Assembly: GCF_002812705.1 (NCBI RefSeq)
Contig: NZ_CP025030.1
Location: 5,580,001-5,644,000 of the forward strand
Direction of reading: 5' to 3'
DNA length: 64,000 nucleotides
DNA from: Achromobacter spanius
Lineage (GTDB): Bacteria > Pseudomonadota > Gammaproteobacteria > Burkholderiales > Burkholderiaceae_B
The stretch's first letter is position 1. Every line of letters starts with the position of its first letter. The notes below the pieces were generated by a model. That model was not told where the DNA came from and did not search any database. It saw only the letters and a program-made list of their open reading frames with translations. The translations under genes were made by a program, and so were the position numbers. Positions 38,027 to 44,704 of this stretch are shown piece by piece.

Positions 38027-38998
38027 TTATGACAACAGGACGACGCCGGCGGGAAGGTGTGTCACACGCGCGCCATACGCATCGCGGATCAGGCGTTCGG
38101 CATCGGCCACCTGCGCCAATGAAAAGCGGGCTTGCACCAAACGCTTGCCCAGTTGCTCATTCATCAGCACCAGGCGGCCGCGCCGGTAACGGTTCAATTC
38201 TTCGACCACCTGCGCCAGCGGCTGCTGGTTGAACACCAGCCAGCCCTGACGCCACGCCGTCACCACGGCGGGATCGACCTGCACGGGCGGCATCACGCGC
38301 GTATCGTCATAGCGCAGCTCACGGTTGGCCACCACGTCGAACACGCCTTGCGCGTGCACCAGACGCAGCGACCCGGACAGGCAGCAAAGCCGCGCCTGCC
38401 CGCCGATGTAACGCAGGTTGAAGGTGGCGTCCCGCGCGGTGATGCGACCCTTGCCGGCCACCACCACCGCAGCCGTCGCGCCGCTGCGGATTTCCGCTTC
38501 GCCATCGGCCAATTCAATGACCGGGCCACTGGCGTCTTGATCAACGTTGATGCGCGTCAGCGTGTTCATGTCCACGTCCAGCGCATTGCCCAGCGACACC
38601 CGGCGTTGCTCGCCCGCCGCCGTGCGGTAGTCCGCCCCCAAGGTATCCACGCCGGGCCACAGGCCCAACGGCGGCTTGAATGCCAGATAGGCCGCCGACG
38701 CAGCCAGCGCGCCACCCAGAAATGCACGACGGCCCGTGAAAGCCGCTTTGCGCGCACGGCCGCGCGCACCCTGCGCAGCCACGTCCTGGATGGCCGGCCC
38801 CAGGCCTTCCCACAACTGCTTCTGATCAGCGAAGGCCGCTTGGTGCCGGGAGTCGGCGCGTAGCCAATCGCGAAACGCTTGTGCGTCGTGCTCGGTGGCG
38901 CGGCCAGAGGTCAGCGCCAACAGCCAGTCCCGCGCCTCGCGGGTGGCGGCGTCATCTTTGTTCTGGTTTCTTCCGGGCATGCTCATCGTCAGCGCCAT
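38027..38998 (-). CDS. FecR-family anti-sigma regulator (VreR-like)
   Basis: A protein of 323 residues from the ATG at 38998 (overlapping the sigma gene by 10 bp; ATG 38986 is possible). Domain order: cytoplasmic DUF4880-type helical region (ATREARDWLLALTSGRATEH), a membrane helix (about 95-112, with RRAFLGGALAASAAYLAF), the periplasmic FecR domain (QRRVSLGNALDVDMNTLTRI, ATFNLRYIGG) and a C-terminal STN-like domain (LVFNQQPLAQVVEELNRYRR). It holds the ECF sigma inactive until a periplasmic signal arrives. The helix is preceded by a twin-arginine motif; E. coli FecR has been reported to need Tat for insertion. The signal should come from the STN protein encoded at the start of the operon. Confidence 0.9.
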   Translation of the reverse strand: MALTMSMPGRNQNKDDAATREARDWLLALTSGRATEHDAQAFRDWLRADSRHQAAFADQKQLWEGLGPAIQDVAAQGARGRARKAAFTGRRAFLGGALAASAAYLAFKPPLGLWPGVDTLGADYRTAAGEQRRVSLGNALDVDMNTLTRINVDQDASGPVIELADGEAEIRSGATAAVVVAGKGRITARDATFNLRYIGGQARLCCLSGSLRLVHAQGVFDVVANRELRYDDTRVMPPVQVDPAVVTAWRQGWLVFNQQPLAQVVEELNRYRRGRLVLMNEQLGKRLVQARFSLAQVADAERLIRDAYGARVTHLPAGVVLLS

Positions 38999-39564
38999 GG
39001 TTCTTCGTCCCGGCACGCGGCACGGGAGGCCGGGGCCGACCCACCCTTTCCACTCCCCGCCACGAGCAGTTCGCGCGCGCAATGTTCCAGCGCGCGCTTG
39101 AGTTCTTTGGATACGATGCGTTCCGACACGCCGTAGCGTCGTGCGATCTCGGCATGCGGCAGATCGTGTACGCGCGCGGCCAGCACCATCTGCTGCGTGC
39201 GCTCGGGCAATTGGCGCAACGCGCGCTGGAAGGCGTCGATCTGGTCGCGGCCTTGCGCAATGCGCGCCGGGTCCGCGGCCTCGTCCGCCAGGTGGATCAG
39301 TTCGCTGATCTCAACCCCGGTCAGCAGCCGGGAGTCGCGCCGCCGCTGATCTTCCGCGATGTTCAACGCCACCCGAAACAGATAGGCCGCGGGCTGCTGA
39401 ATCGACGAACTGGCTGGCAGGTCATTGACCTTCAAGAACGCTTCCTGCATCGCGTCATGCGCAAGGTCATCCGAACCCAAGCGACGCTTGAGCTGACTGC
39501 GAAAGTCGTTGTAGCGCTCCAGAAACAAGGCTCGCAACGAGTTTTCCGGCTTGTTATCCCGCAC
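38989..39564 (-). CDS. FecI-like ECF sigma factor (VreI-like)
   Basis: A protein of 191 residues from a GTG at 39564. Region 2: RSQLKRRLGSDDLAHDAMQE then AAYLFRVALNIAEDQRRR. Region 4: LPERTQQMVLAARVHDLPHA then EIARRYGVSERIVSKELKRA. It belongs to the iron-starvation/cell-surface-signalling sigma group by sequence style. Its start overlaps the STN gene end by 11 bp and its end overlaps the fecR-like gene by 10 bp, so the three are translated together. It probably directs transcription of tpsA and perhaps of the tpsB-exbB operon. Confidence 0.9.
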   Translation of the reverse strand: MRDNKPENSLRALFLERYNDFRSQLKRRLGSDDLAHDAMQEAFLKVNDLPASSSIQQPAAYLFRVALNIAEDQRRRDSRLLTGVEISELIHLADEAADPARIAQGRDQIDAFQRALRQLPERTQQMVLAARVHDLPHAEIARRYGVSERIVSKELKRALEHCARELLVAGSGKGGSAPASRAACRDEEPWR

Positions 39565-40225
39565 TGCCGCCCCCCTGCTCTTTGTCGCATTCCGCCGCGC
39601 TGCGCGGCTGCAACAACACCGTCAGCGGTTGCGGCGTGCCCGCCGGCATGGGGCCGATCACCACGCCGCGCAACGCCGCTTCCAGGCGACCATCCAGACT
39701 GGCCTGGCCGGTGCTTGCCACCCACCCGACGCGGCTGACGCGCCAGGCCTTGTCGAACCACAATTGCACCAGCGCGCGATAACTGCCCGGCTGCGTGCCG
39801 GCCGCCTTGCACAAGGCGCGTTTCAACGCGGTTTGCACCACGGCGGCGTAGGGCGTGTCGCGCAAGCGCCTGCCATAGGCGGACGCTGCGTCATCGTCCT
39901 TGGAAACCAACGTGAACGACTGCGCGCTGGCATAGCGGATGGACAAGGGGGAACCTGCCAGCAGCTTGCGCAACGCCTCGCTGGGTGTGTAGACGCCCAC
40001 CACCGCCGGGGCCTGCCTGCCGGCCGTCAACGTGCTGTCCACCAACACCGTCAGGCCGCTGGCCAGGCTGTATTCAACGAGCGCCTGAGCAAGCGGCTGC
40101 GCCGCGATCTCGAATCGAATGGATGGGGCGGACGGCGCCGCCTGGCCTGCCTGCGCCAGCGCCAACAGGCCACAGGCCAGACAGGCGCGCAGCACTCCGC
40201 CGCGCCCCTTGAAGGCGCCGCTCAT
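39554..40225 (-). CDS. Periplasmic STN-domain plus TonB-C-like signalling protein (VreA-like)
   Basis: A protein of 223 residues. A signal peptide (about 1-28, ACLACGLLALAQAGQA) is followed by an STN domain (about 32-108: IRFEIAAQPLAQALVEYSLA, GVYTPSEALRKLLAG, IRYASAQSFTLVS) and then a TonB-C-like domain (about 120-205: YAAVVQTALKRALCKAAG, LVQLWFDKAWRVSRVGWVAS). There is no receptor barrel. In FecA-type receptors the STN domain passes the signal to FecR; here it is a free protein, exactly the layout of P. aeruginosa VreA. First gene of the operon with the sigma and anti-sigma genes. How it senses the outside without a barrel is unknown; contact with TpsB, porin or the ExbB fusion is possible. 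Confidence 0.88.
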   Translation of the reverse strand: MSGAFKGRGGVLRACLACGLLALAQAGQAAPSAPSIRFEIAAQPLAQALVEYSLASGLTVLVDSTLTAGRQAPAVVGVYTPSEALRKLLAGSPLSIRYASAQSFTLVSKDDDAASAYGRRLRDTPYAAVVQTALKRALCKAAGTQPGSYRALVQLWFDKAWRVSRVGWVASTGQASLDGRLEAALRGVVIGPMPAGTPQPLTVLLQPRSAAECDKEQGGGSAG

Positions 40226-40453
40226 AAACGTGACCGCAAAGGGAAGGTGCCTGACATGGCCGCAACAGAGGACACCGGAATGTCCGCCCTGACAAAAGCC
40301 GCCATGCTAGAGCCGCTGAATGACGCATTCGTGACACAACATGCGCGCGAGCCGCGCCGTCGCCACGCAACGGTCACCTGAGCGCCTGTTGCCGTCCCTA
40401 TACTTCCTGGATTGCTCCGGCCGTATCTGGCCGGGCGTCTTCAAGGAGCGCGC
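40226..40453. other. Divergent intergenic region between STN operon and small secreted protein
   Basis: 228 bp. It contains the PHO-box-like site at 40320-40337 and a TATACT hexamer at 40399-40404 with no clear -35 partner. No gene seen. Confidence 0.6.
40320..40337 (-). promoter_or_regulatory. PHO-box-like direct repeat upstream of STN-sigma-FecR operon
   Basis: On the minus strand GTGTCAC-GAAT-GCGTCAT has the 7-4-7 layout of a PhoB box and matches the E. coli consensus at 13 of 18 positions by my count. It points toward the operon, about 95 bp upstream of its first codon. P. aeruginosa vreAIR is PhoB-dependent, which makes this site worth testing. Confidence 0.5.
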
Positions 40454-40822
40454 ATGCGCACGGTACCCCGGGCCCTTGGCCGGCTGCTTTTATTGTTGTT
40501 GGCCGCCATGCTGATGCATGCGCCCGTGTCGGCCAACGACACCCAAGTCGCGCCCGCCGCCAAGCCGTCCGCCAAGCCAGCAAGCGCCGCCGACGGTGCC
40601 TGCATCGACACCGAGGTCAATGGTTATCGGGCCTTGTCCTACGACTGCCTGAACCAGAAGATGGCGCCGGCCACCACGCCCAGGCCCGCGCCGCAGTTGG
40701 AATCCGAGGCCATCACGCAGCGCCCGCCCAATCAGATGGGCCTGCCCACGCCGGCCACCATCGGCAACCGCATGGGCAATACGTTCGGCACGTCAGCGTA
40801 CCCGCAACGGCCGCCGCGATAG
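40454..40822 (+). CDS. Small secreted protein, unknown function
   Basis: A protein of 122 residues from the ATG at 40454 with AAGGAG 5 bp upstream. The N-terminus is a signal peptide (LGRLLLLLLAAMLMHAPVSA, about 7-26). The mature part has two cysteines in DGACIDTEVNGYRALSYDCL, which could form a disulfide, and a Pro-rich tail. I do not recognise a family. It is divergent from the STN/sigma/anti-sigma operon, so it may share that control region. Confidence 0.72.
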   Translation: MRTVPRALGRLLLLLLAAMLMHAPVSANDTQVAPAAKPSAKPASAADGACIDTEVNGYRALSYDCLNQKMAPATTPRPAPQLESEAITQRPPNQMGLPTPATIGNRMGNTFGTSAYPQRPPR

Positions 40823-40836
40823 CCGCCATCGCGGCT
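40821..40836. terminator. Small hairpin between convergent genes
   Basis: AGCCGC-CATC-GCGGCT begins inside the stop codon of the small secreted protein gene and is followed by TTACCTT. It lies between that gene and the leftward cupin gene. Confidence 0.4.
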
Positions 40837-40841
40837 TACCT

Positions 40842-41207
40842 TCACGCCGTGCGGCTGATGAAGTAAATCTTCTTCACGAACTGGTCCACTTCCCAGCGGC
40901 CCGTATAGCCTTCGGGCATGACAAAAGCCTGGCCCACCGTCAGTTCATGCACCGTGCCGTCGGGGTCCACCAGCCGGGCCGCGCCTTCGATGATGGTGCC
41001 GAATTCGATGTAGCCGGTGGTGTTGGCCTGGAACACGCCTGCGGTGCTTTCCCAGACGCCGGCTTCGGCCTTGCCGGCGTTGCCCTCGAAGAAGGTCTCC
41101 GACAGAAAGGCCGTGTCGCCCGAGATCGGGCGGCGAGGCTTGCCCGGCACCGGGTTCTTCATCGGGCCGGCATCAATGCGGACTAGCCGCGAGGGGGCGT
41201 GTGTCAT
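40842..41207 (-). CDS. Cupin-domain protein (ureidoglycine-aminohydrolase-like cupin)
   Basis: A single-cupin protein of 121 residues from the ATG at 41207 (AAGG upstream). The cupin core runs from about residue 50: VFQANTTGYIEFGTIIEGAA then VDPDGTVHELTVGQAFVMPE and GYTGRWEVDQFVKKIYFISR. This resembles the cupin_3 group. It lies 14 bp downstream of the XRE-cupin regulator gene, so the two are co-transcribed. Substrate unknown; often such cupins accompany amino-acid or polyamine catabolic genes. Confidence 0.8.
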   Translation of the reverse strand: MTHAPSRLVRIDAGPMKNPVPGKPRRPISGDTAFLSETFFEGNAGKAEAGVWESTAGVFQANTTGYIEFGTIIEGAARLVDPDGTVHELTVGQAFVMPEGYTGRWEVDQFVKKIYFISRTA

Positions 41208-41221
41208 GGCTTGCCTTGGGT

Positions 41222-41776
41222 TCAATGCGCCGCCACCACCAGCACTTCAGCCATGGCGCGGCTGACCGTGCGCATGCGGTGCGGCAGTTCGGAATCAAAG
41301 TAGAGGGAATCGCCGGTCTCCAGGCGCAACTGGCGTTCGCCCACATGGACCTCGATGGCGCCCTTGAGCACCAGCAGGAATTCTTCGCCCGGGTGCGGAA
41401 ACACCGCCGTGGCGTCGGGAAACTCGCGCGGCGGATGCACCACGAAGGGCTCCATCGCCTTGACCTTGCGACGTCCGGCCAGCGACTCGTAATGGTATTG
41501 AGAGCCCAGCCCCCCGCGTTGCAGGGCCTCGCGATCGGCCACGCGCACCACGCTGACCACTTCGTCCTGCGCGGCATCATCCGCGCCCACCAGTTGCGAC
41601 ACGCCCACGCCATAGGCTTCGGCCAGGCGCAGCACCGTCGAAATCGACGGTTCGCTCAAGCCACGCTCAAGTTTGGACAAATAGCTTTTGGTCAGCCCGG
41701 TGCGCTGCGCAAGCTGTTCCAGGGACAAAGCTTGCTGACGGCGCAGGGTGCGTAGGCGGTGGGGCAGATCGATCAT
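41222..41776 (-). CDS. XRE-family regulator with C-terminal cupin (PuuR-like)
   Basis: A protein of 184 residues from the ATG at 41776. N-terminal helix-turn-helix (LRRQQALSLEQLAQRTGLTK, then SYLSKLERGLSEPSISTVLR), then a cupin effector domain (FPHPGEEFLLVLKGAIEVHV, LETGDSLYFDSELPHRMRTV). This is the usual layout of cupin-type repressors of catabolic genes. It lies between the class II aldolase and cupin genes and is likely to regulate them; the palindrome at 43806 is a candidate target. Confidence 0.88.
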   Translation of the reverse strand: MIDLPHRLRTLRRQQALSLEQLAQRTGLTKSYLSKLERGLSEPSISTVLRLAEAYGVGVSQLVGADDAAQDEVVSVVRVADREALQRGGLGSQYHYESLAGRRKVKAMEPFVVHPPREFPDATAVFPHPGEEFLLVLKGAIEVHVGERQLRLETGDSLYFDSELPHRMRTVSRAMAEVLVVAAH

Positions 41777-41922
41777 GGGCGGGAGGGCAAAAATCCAGCC
41801 GGTAAGCATGCCCGAAAGCGGCGCCGCCGTCGAGCGCTCTGGGCCTGCACGGTGCTTGCCTTCCCGCGCTTCACCTGGACGTCCTACGCCTGATCGGCCT
41901 TCTCCCCCCCTGCCCCTGTGGC

Positions 41923-42708
41923 TTACGCCAGCACGTCCGGATGCGAACGCAACGCGCGGCGCGCGTAGTAAGAAAACCCGACCTGCGACCGTTTCGGCGT
42001 CAAGATCCAGTCGTGCGCCTCGCGGCCCAGCTCGGGCGGAATGGGTTGGATCTTGCCAGCCGACATAGCCAACAGCTGCATGCGCGCCGCACGTTCAAAC
42101 TGCAAGGCCAGCACGCAAGCCTCTTCCACCGAGCCCGCCGCAATCAGCATGCCGTGATGCGACAGCAGAATGGCGCGCTTGTCGCCCAACGCGGCCGAGA
42201 TGATCTCGCCCTCTTCATTGCCCACCGGCACGCCCGGCCAGTCCTTCAAGAACGCCACATCGTCGTACAGCGTGCAGTTGTCCATGTGCGACACCTCCAG
42301 CGGCACCTCCAGCATCGACAACGACGCCACGTGCAACGGGTGCGTATGGATGATGCAATTCACATCGGGCCGCGCGCGGTAAATCCACGAATGAAAACGG
42401 TTGGCCGGGTTGGGCATGCCGCCGCCCTCTTGCACGCGCAGGTCCTCGTCCACCACCAACAGATTGCTGGCCGTGATCTCGTCAAAGCCCAGGCCCAGGC
42501 GTTGCGTGTAATAGCGGCCCGGCTCCTGCGTGCGCGCGGTGATCTGCCCGGCCAGGCCCGAGTCGTGCCCGCCATCGAACAGAATGCGGCACGTCAGCGC
42601 CAGCCGTTCACGCAGGCTCCATTGCGGGGTGTCGAACTGGCGCTGCATCTCGGCTTGCGCCCGCGCGATCAGTTCGTCTTTTCCCAGGTGCATCGTATCG
42701 TTCATCAT
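41923..42708 (-). CDS. Class II aldolase/adducin-family protein
   Basis: A protein of 261 residues. Zinc ligands are visible in IIHTHPLH and in LLSHHGMLIAAGSVEEA, the signature of class II aldolases and related decarboxylases; the Glu/Asp-containing N-terminal strand ALTCRILFDGGHDSGLAGQI also fits. Start ATG at 42708 with GGAG upstream. It lies 99 bp downstream of a Bug receptor gene on the same strand, so the imported acid may be its substrate or precursor. The exact reaction cannot be assigned. Confidence 0.85.
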   Translation of the reverse strand: MMNDTMHLGKDELIARAQAEMQRQFDTPQWSLRERLALTCRILFDGGHDSGLAGQITARTQEPGRYYTQRLGLGFDEITASNLLVVDEDLRVQEGGGMPNPANRFHSWIYRARPDVNCIIHTHPLHVASLSMLEVPLEVSHMDNCTLYDDVAFLKDWPGVPVGNEEGEIISAALGDKRAILLSHHGMLIAAGSVEEACVLALQFERAARMQLLAMSAGKIQPIPPELGREAHDWILTPKRSQVGFSYYARRALRSHPDVLA

Positions 42709-42807
42709 GTCTCCGTGATGCCGTGTTCAACCACGGCGTAAGTCCTGAATTTCTTGCTGAATTGCCTACGCAATGGCATCCCGGATTGCAGCCCGGGATG
42801 CATGCCA

Positions 42808-43770
42808 TCAATCCATCTTGATATCGGCGCGCTTCACAATGTCGGCCCATTTTGACTTCTCGGCCGTGATGAAGCGTTGGTATTCGTCAGCCGACCCGGT
42901 ATACAACTGCGTGCCCTGGGACGCCAAACGGTCTTTCAGTTGCGGGGACGCCAGCGTCTTTTGCAAGGCGGCGTTCAAGGCGGCTAATACGTCGGGCGGC
43001 GTACCCGCCGGGGCATAAAACGCATTCCAGGAACTGATCTGCAAGGCCGCGTCGCCCACTTCAGCGCTGGAGGGCACAGCCGGCGCCGCCGCTAAACGCT
43101 CGCCCGACGCCACCGCCAGGGCATGCAGCTTGCCCGAGGCCACATGCGGCATGATGACCGAACTGGCGTCCATCACCACATCCACCTGCTCGCCCACCGC
43201 GGCGTTGACCGCTTCGCTACCGCTCTTGAACGGCACATGCACAATGTCCACGCCGGCTGTCAGCTTCAGCAGCTCCAGGCCCAGATGCGGCGAACTGGCG
43301 TTGCCCGCCGACCCGAAGTTCAAGCGTCCGGGATTGGCCTTTGCGTAGGTCACGAAAGCGTCGAACGTGGAGGCGGGCACCCCCGCCCGCACCGCCAGCA
43401 CAAACGGCGAGCCAGACACCAGGCCCACCGGCGCGAACGCATTCGCGTCGTAGCTGAGCTTGCTGTAGATCAACGGGTTCACCACCTGCGTGCCCACCGT
43501 TCCCATGAAGATCGTATAGCCGTCAGGCGCCGCCGTGGCTGCTACCTGAGCAGCGATTACACCACCCGCGCCGGGTCGGTTTTCGATGACAAACGTTTGG
43601 CCCAAGGCATCGCCCATGCCCTTGCCCACCTGCCGCGCGACGATATCGGTAATGCCACCCGCGCCAAACGGCACGATCAGCCGGATGGTGCGTTCCGGAT
43701 ACGCGGCCTGCGCGCCGCCCGTCAAACCCAGCGCTATGGTCAGCGCTGCCACCATGCGAAAAACTTTCAT
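42808..43770 (-). CDS. Bug-family tripartite tricarboxylate receptor
   Basis: A periplasmic binding protein of 320 residues. A signal peptide (about 1-22, VAALTIALGLTGGAQA) is followed by the Bug core: YPERTIRLIVPFGAGGITDI, VIENRPGAGGVIAAQVAATA, DGYTIFMGT and VDIVHVPFKSGSEAVNAAVG. Such proteins bind carboxylates or amides and are very numerous in Bordetella/Achromobacter. No TctA/TctB genes adjoin. First gene of the group with aldolase, regulator and cupin. Confidence 0.92.
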   Translation of the reverse strand: MKVFRMVAALTIALGLTGGAQAAYPERTIRLIVPFGAGGITDIVARQVGKGMGDALGQTFVIENRPGAGGVIAAQVAATAAPDGYTIFMGTVGTQVVNPLIYSKLSYDANAFAPVGLVSGSPFVLAVRAGVPASTFDAFVTYAKANPGRLNFGSAGNASSPHLGLELLKLTAGVDIVHVPFKSGSEAVNAAVGEQVDVVMDASSVIMPHVASGKLHALAVASGERLAAAPAVPSSAEVGDAALQISSWNAFYAPAGTPPDVLAALNAALQKTLASPQLKDRLASQGTQLYTGSADEYQRFITAEKSKWADIVKRADIKMD

Positions 43771-44110
43771 GCCATTCCCCTTGATTGCGCCGTGTCGGCT
43801 CTAATGACACAAAGTGTCCTATAGGGGATTGAGTTTCCGCAAGGAAAATGTGATTGGGGGATACCCTGAGGGGCGGGAATCAAGTTCGCCTTTTGCGCTG
43901 AAGCTCGCCTTTTGGCTTTGGTGGGCAACACCATTCATTGGGGGGGCATCCGCCCCCCCTCGTGTCGCGCGAATAGCGCCCGTCGCTTGCCGGATGCTAT
44001 CTTGCCCTCTAAACGTAGACGCCATTCAGGCACAGTCAGCGTGCGCGCACATCGCACTCCGGGTCGAATGCGATGGCACTACCATCCGGACAAATTAGGG
44101 TTCACCGAAC
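43771..44110. other. Intergenic region at the left edge of the accessory island
   Basis: 340 bp, no gene recognised. The left part holds the GACAC-AAA-GTGTC palindrome (43806-43818), presumably part of the Bug gene promoter. From about 43.85 kb the sequence becomes less GC-rich than the flanks. Confidence 0.5.
43806..43818. promoter_or_regulatory. Palindrome upstream of Bug gene, candidate operator
   Basis: GACAC-AAA-GTGTC is a perfect 5-bp-arm dyad 36 bp upstream of the Bug start codon, where a repressor would block transcription. The XRE-cupin protein is the obvious local candidate to bind it; unproven. Confidence 0.35.
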
Positions 44111-44521
44111 ATGCTTACAGATATCCTGGTTGCCTCGACTGAAGACATCCCCGCGATTCTCTCTGGCGAGTCGGCCAACTGGCCAATCTTGAAGTTCAAA
44201 GCTTTGGACAACATGGTGCTGGCCGGACTATGGTCCGCGCTCGGCGGAACGACCGCGACAGAATTTGAAGGCGAAAAGCACCCTCGTGCGCACACGCAAG
44301 AGCGATGGGTCTTTGAGTTCCCAGAGGACTTTGTGCGCAGGCTTTCAACCGCGCAGTCAGAAGCCATTCCAGGCATATCGGCTGTCTGGGCCCAACACGA
44401 CGAAATGGTGCACATGGGCGCCGATGGTCCGGCCATCGAGCCGGTTGTTGAAGCTTTGACTAAGTTTGCTCGGGAAGCGACGAGCCAAGGGAAGCGTCTC
44501 TTCCTTTCGATGAGCCTCTAA
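44111..44521 (+). CDS. Hypothetical protein in accessory island
   Basis: A protein of 136 residues with no recognised motif (MLTDILVASTEDIPAILSGE at the start; the end is SQGKRLFLSMSL). It is acidic, soluble and without signal peptide. Codon and base use are less GC-rich than in neighbouring genes. It ends 19 bp before the left inverted repeat of the IS1182-type element, so it may be an intact cargo gene or have been separated from a partner by the insertion. Ribosome-binding site weak (TTAGGG). Confidence 0.65.
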   Translation: MLTDILVASTEDIPAILSGESANWPILKFKALDNMVLAGLWSALGGTTATEFEGEKHPRAHTQERWVFEFPEDFVRRLSTAQSEAIPGISAVWAQHDEMVHMGADGPAIEPVVEALTKFAREATSQGKRLFLSMSL

Positions 44522-44540
44522 TCGAATAACTGCTGAGGGT

Positions 44541-44559
44541 CGAGGCTGTGTGGAAACTC
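44541..44559 (+). repeat. Inverted repeat, left end of IS
   Basis: CGAGGCTGTGTGGAAACTC; pairs with 46208-46226 with one mismatch. Confidence 0.88.
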
Positions 44560-44704
44560 ATCTCGCCCTAACGACCACAGCGAATTCACCTGGACCGCAT
44601 CAACTTGAGCGGTCTTCACTTCGATTTTTCGACGCGAGACTCCCTGAAGGCCGTTTGAGCGGCGCGGATACGATATGAAGTGCGTCATTGGTCACATGAA
44701 GGGC

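Noticed and set aside
41864..41892. CGCGCTTCACC...GTCCTACG, resembling an end of the dispersed element
   Set aside because: Interrupted by several changes and without the matching other end; at best a decayed copy.
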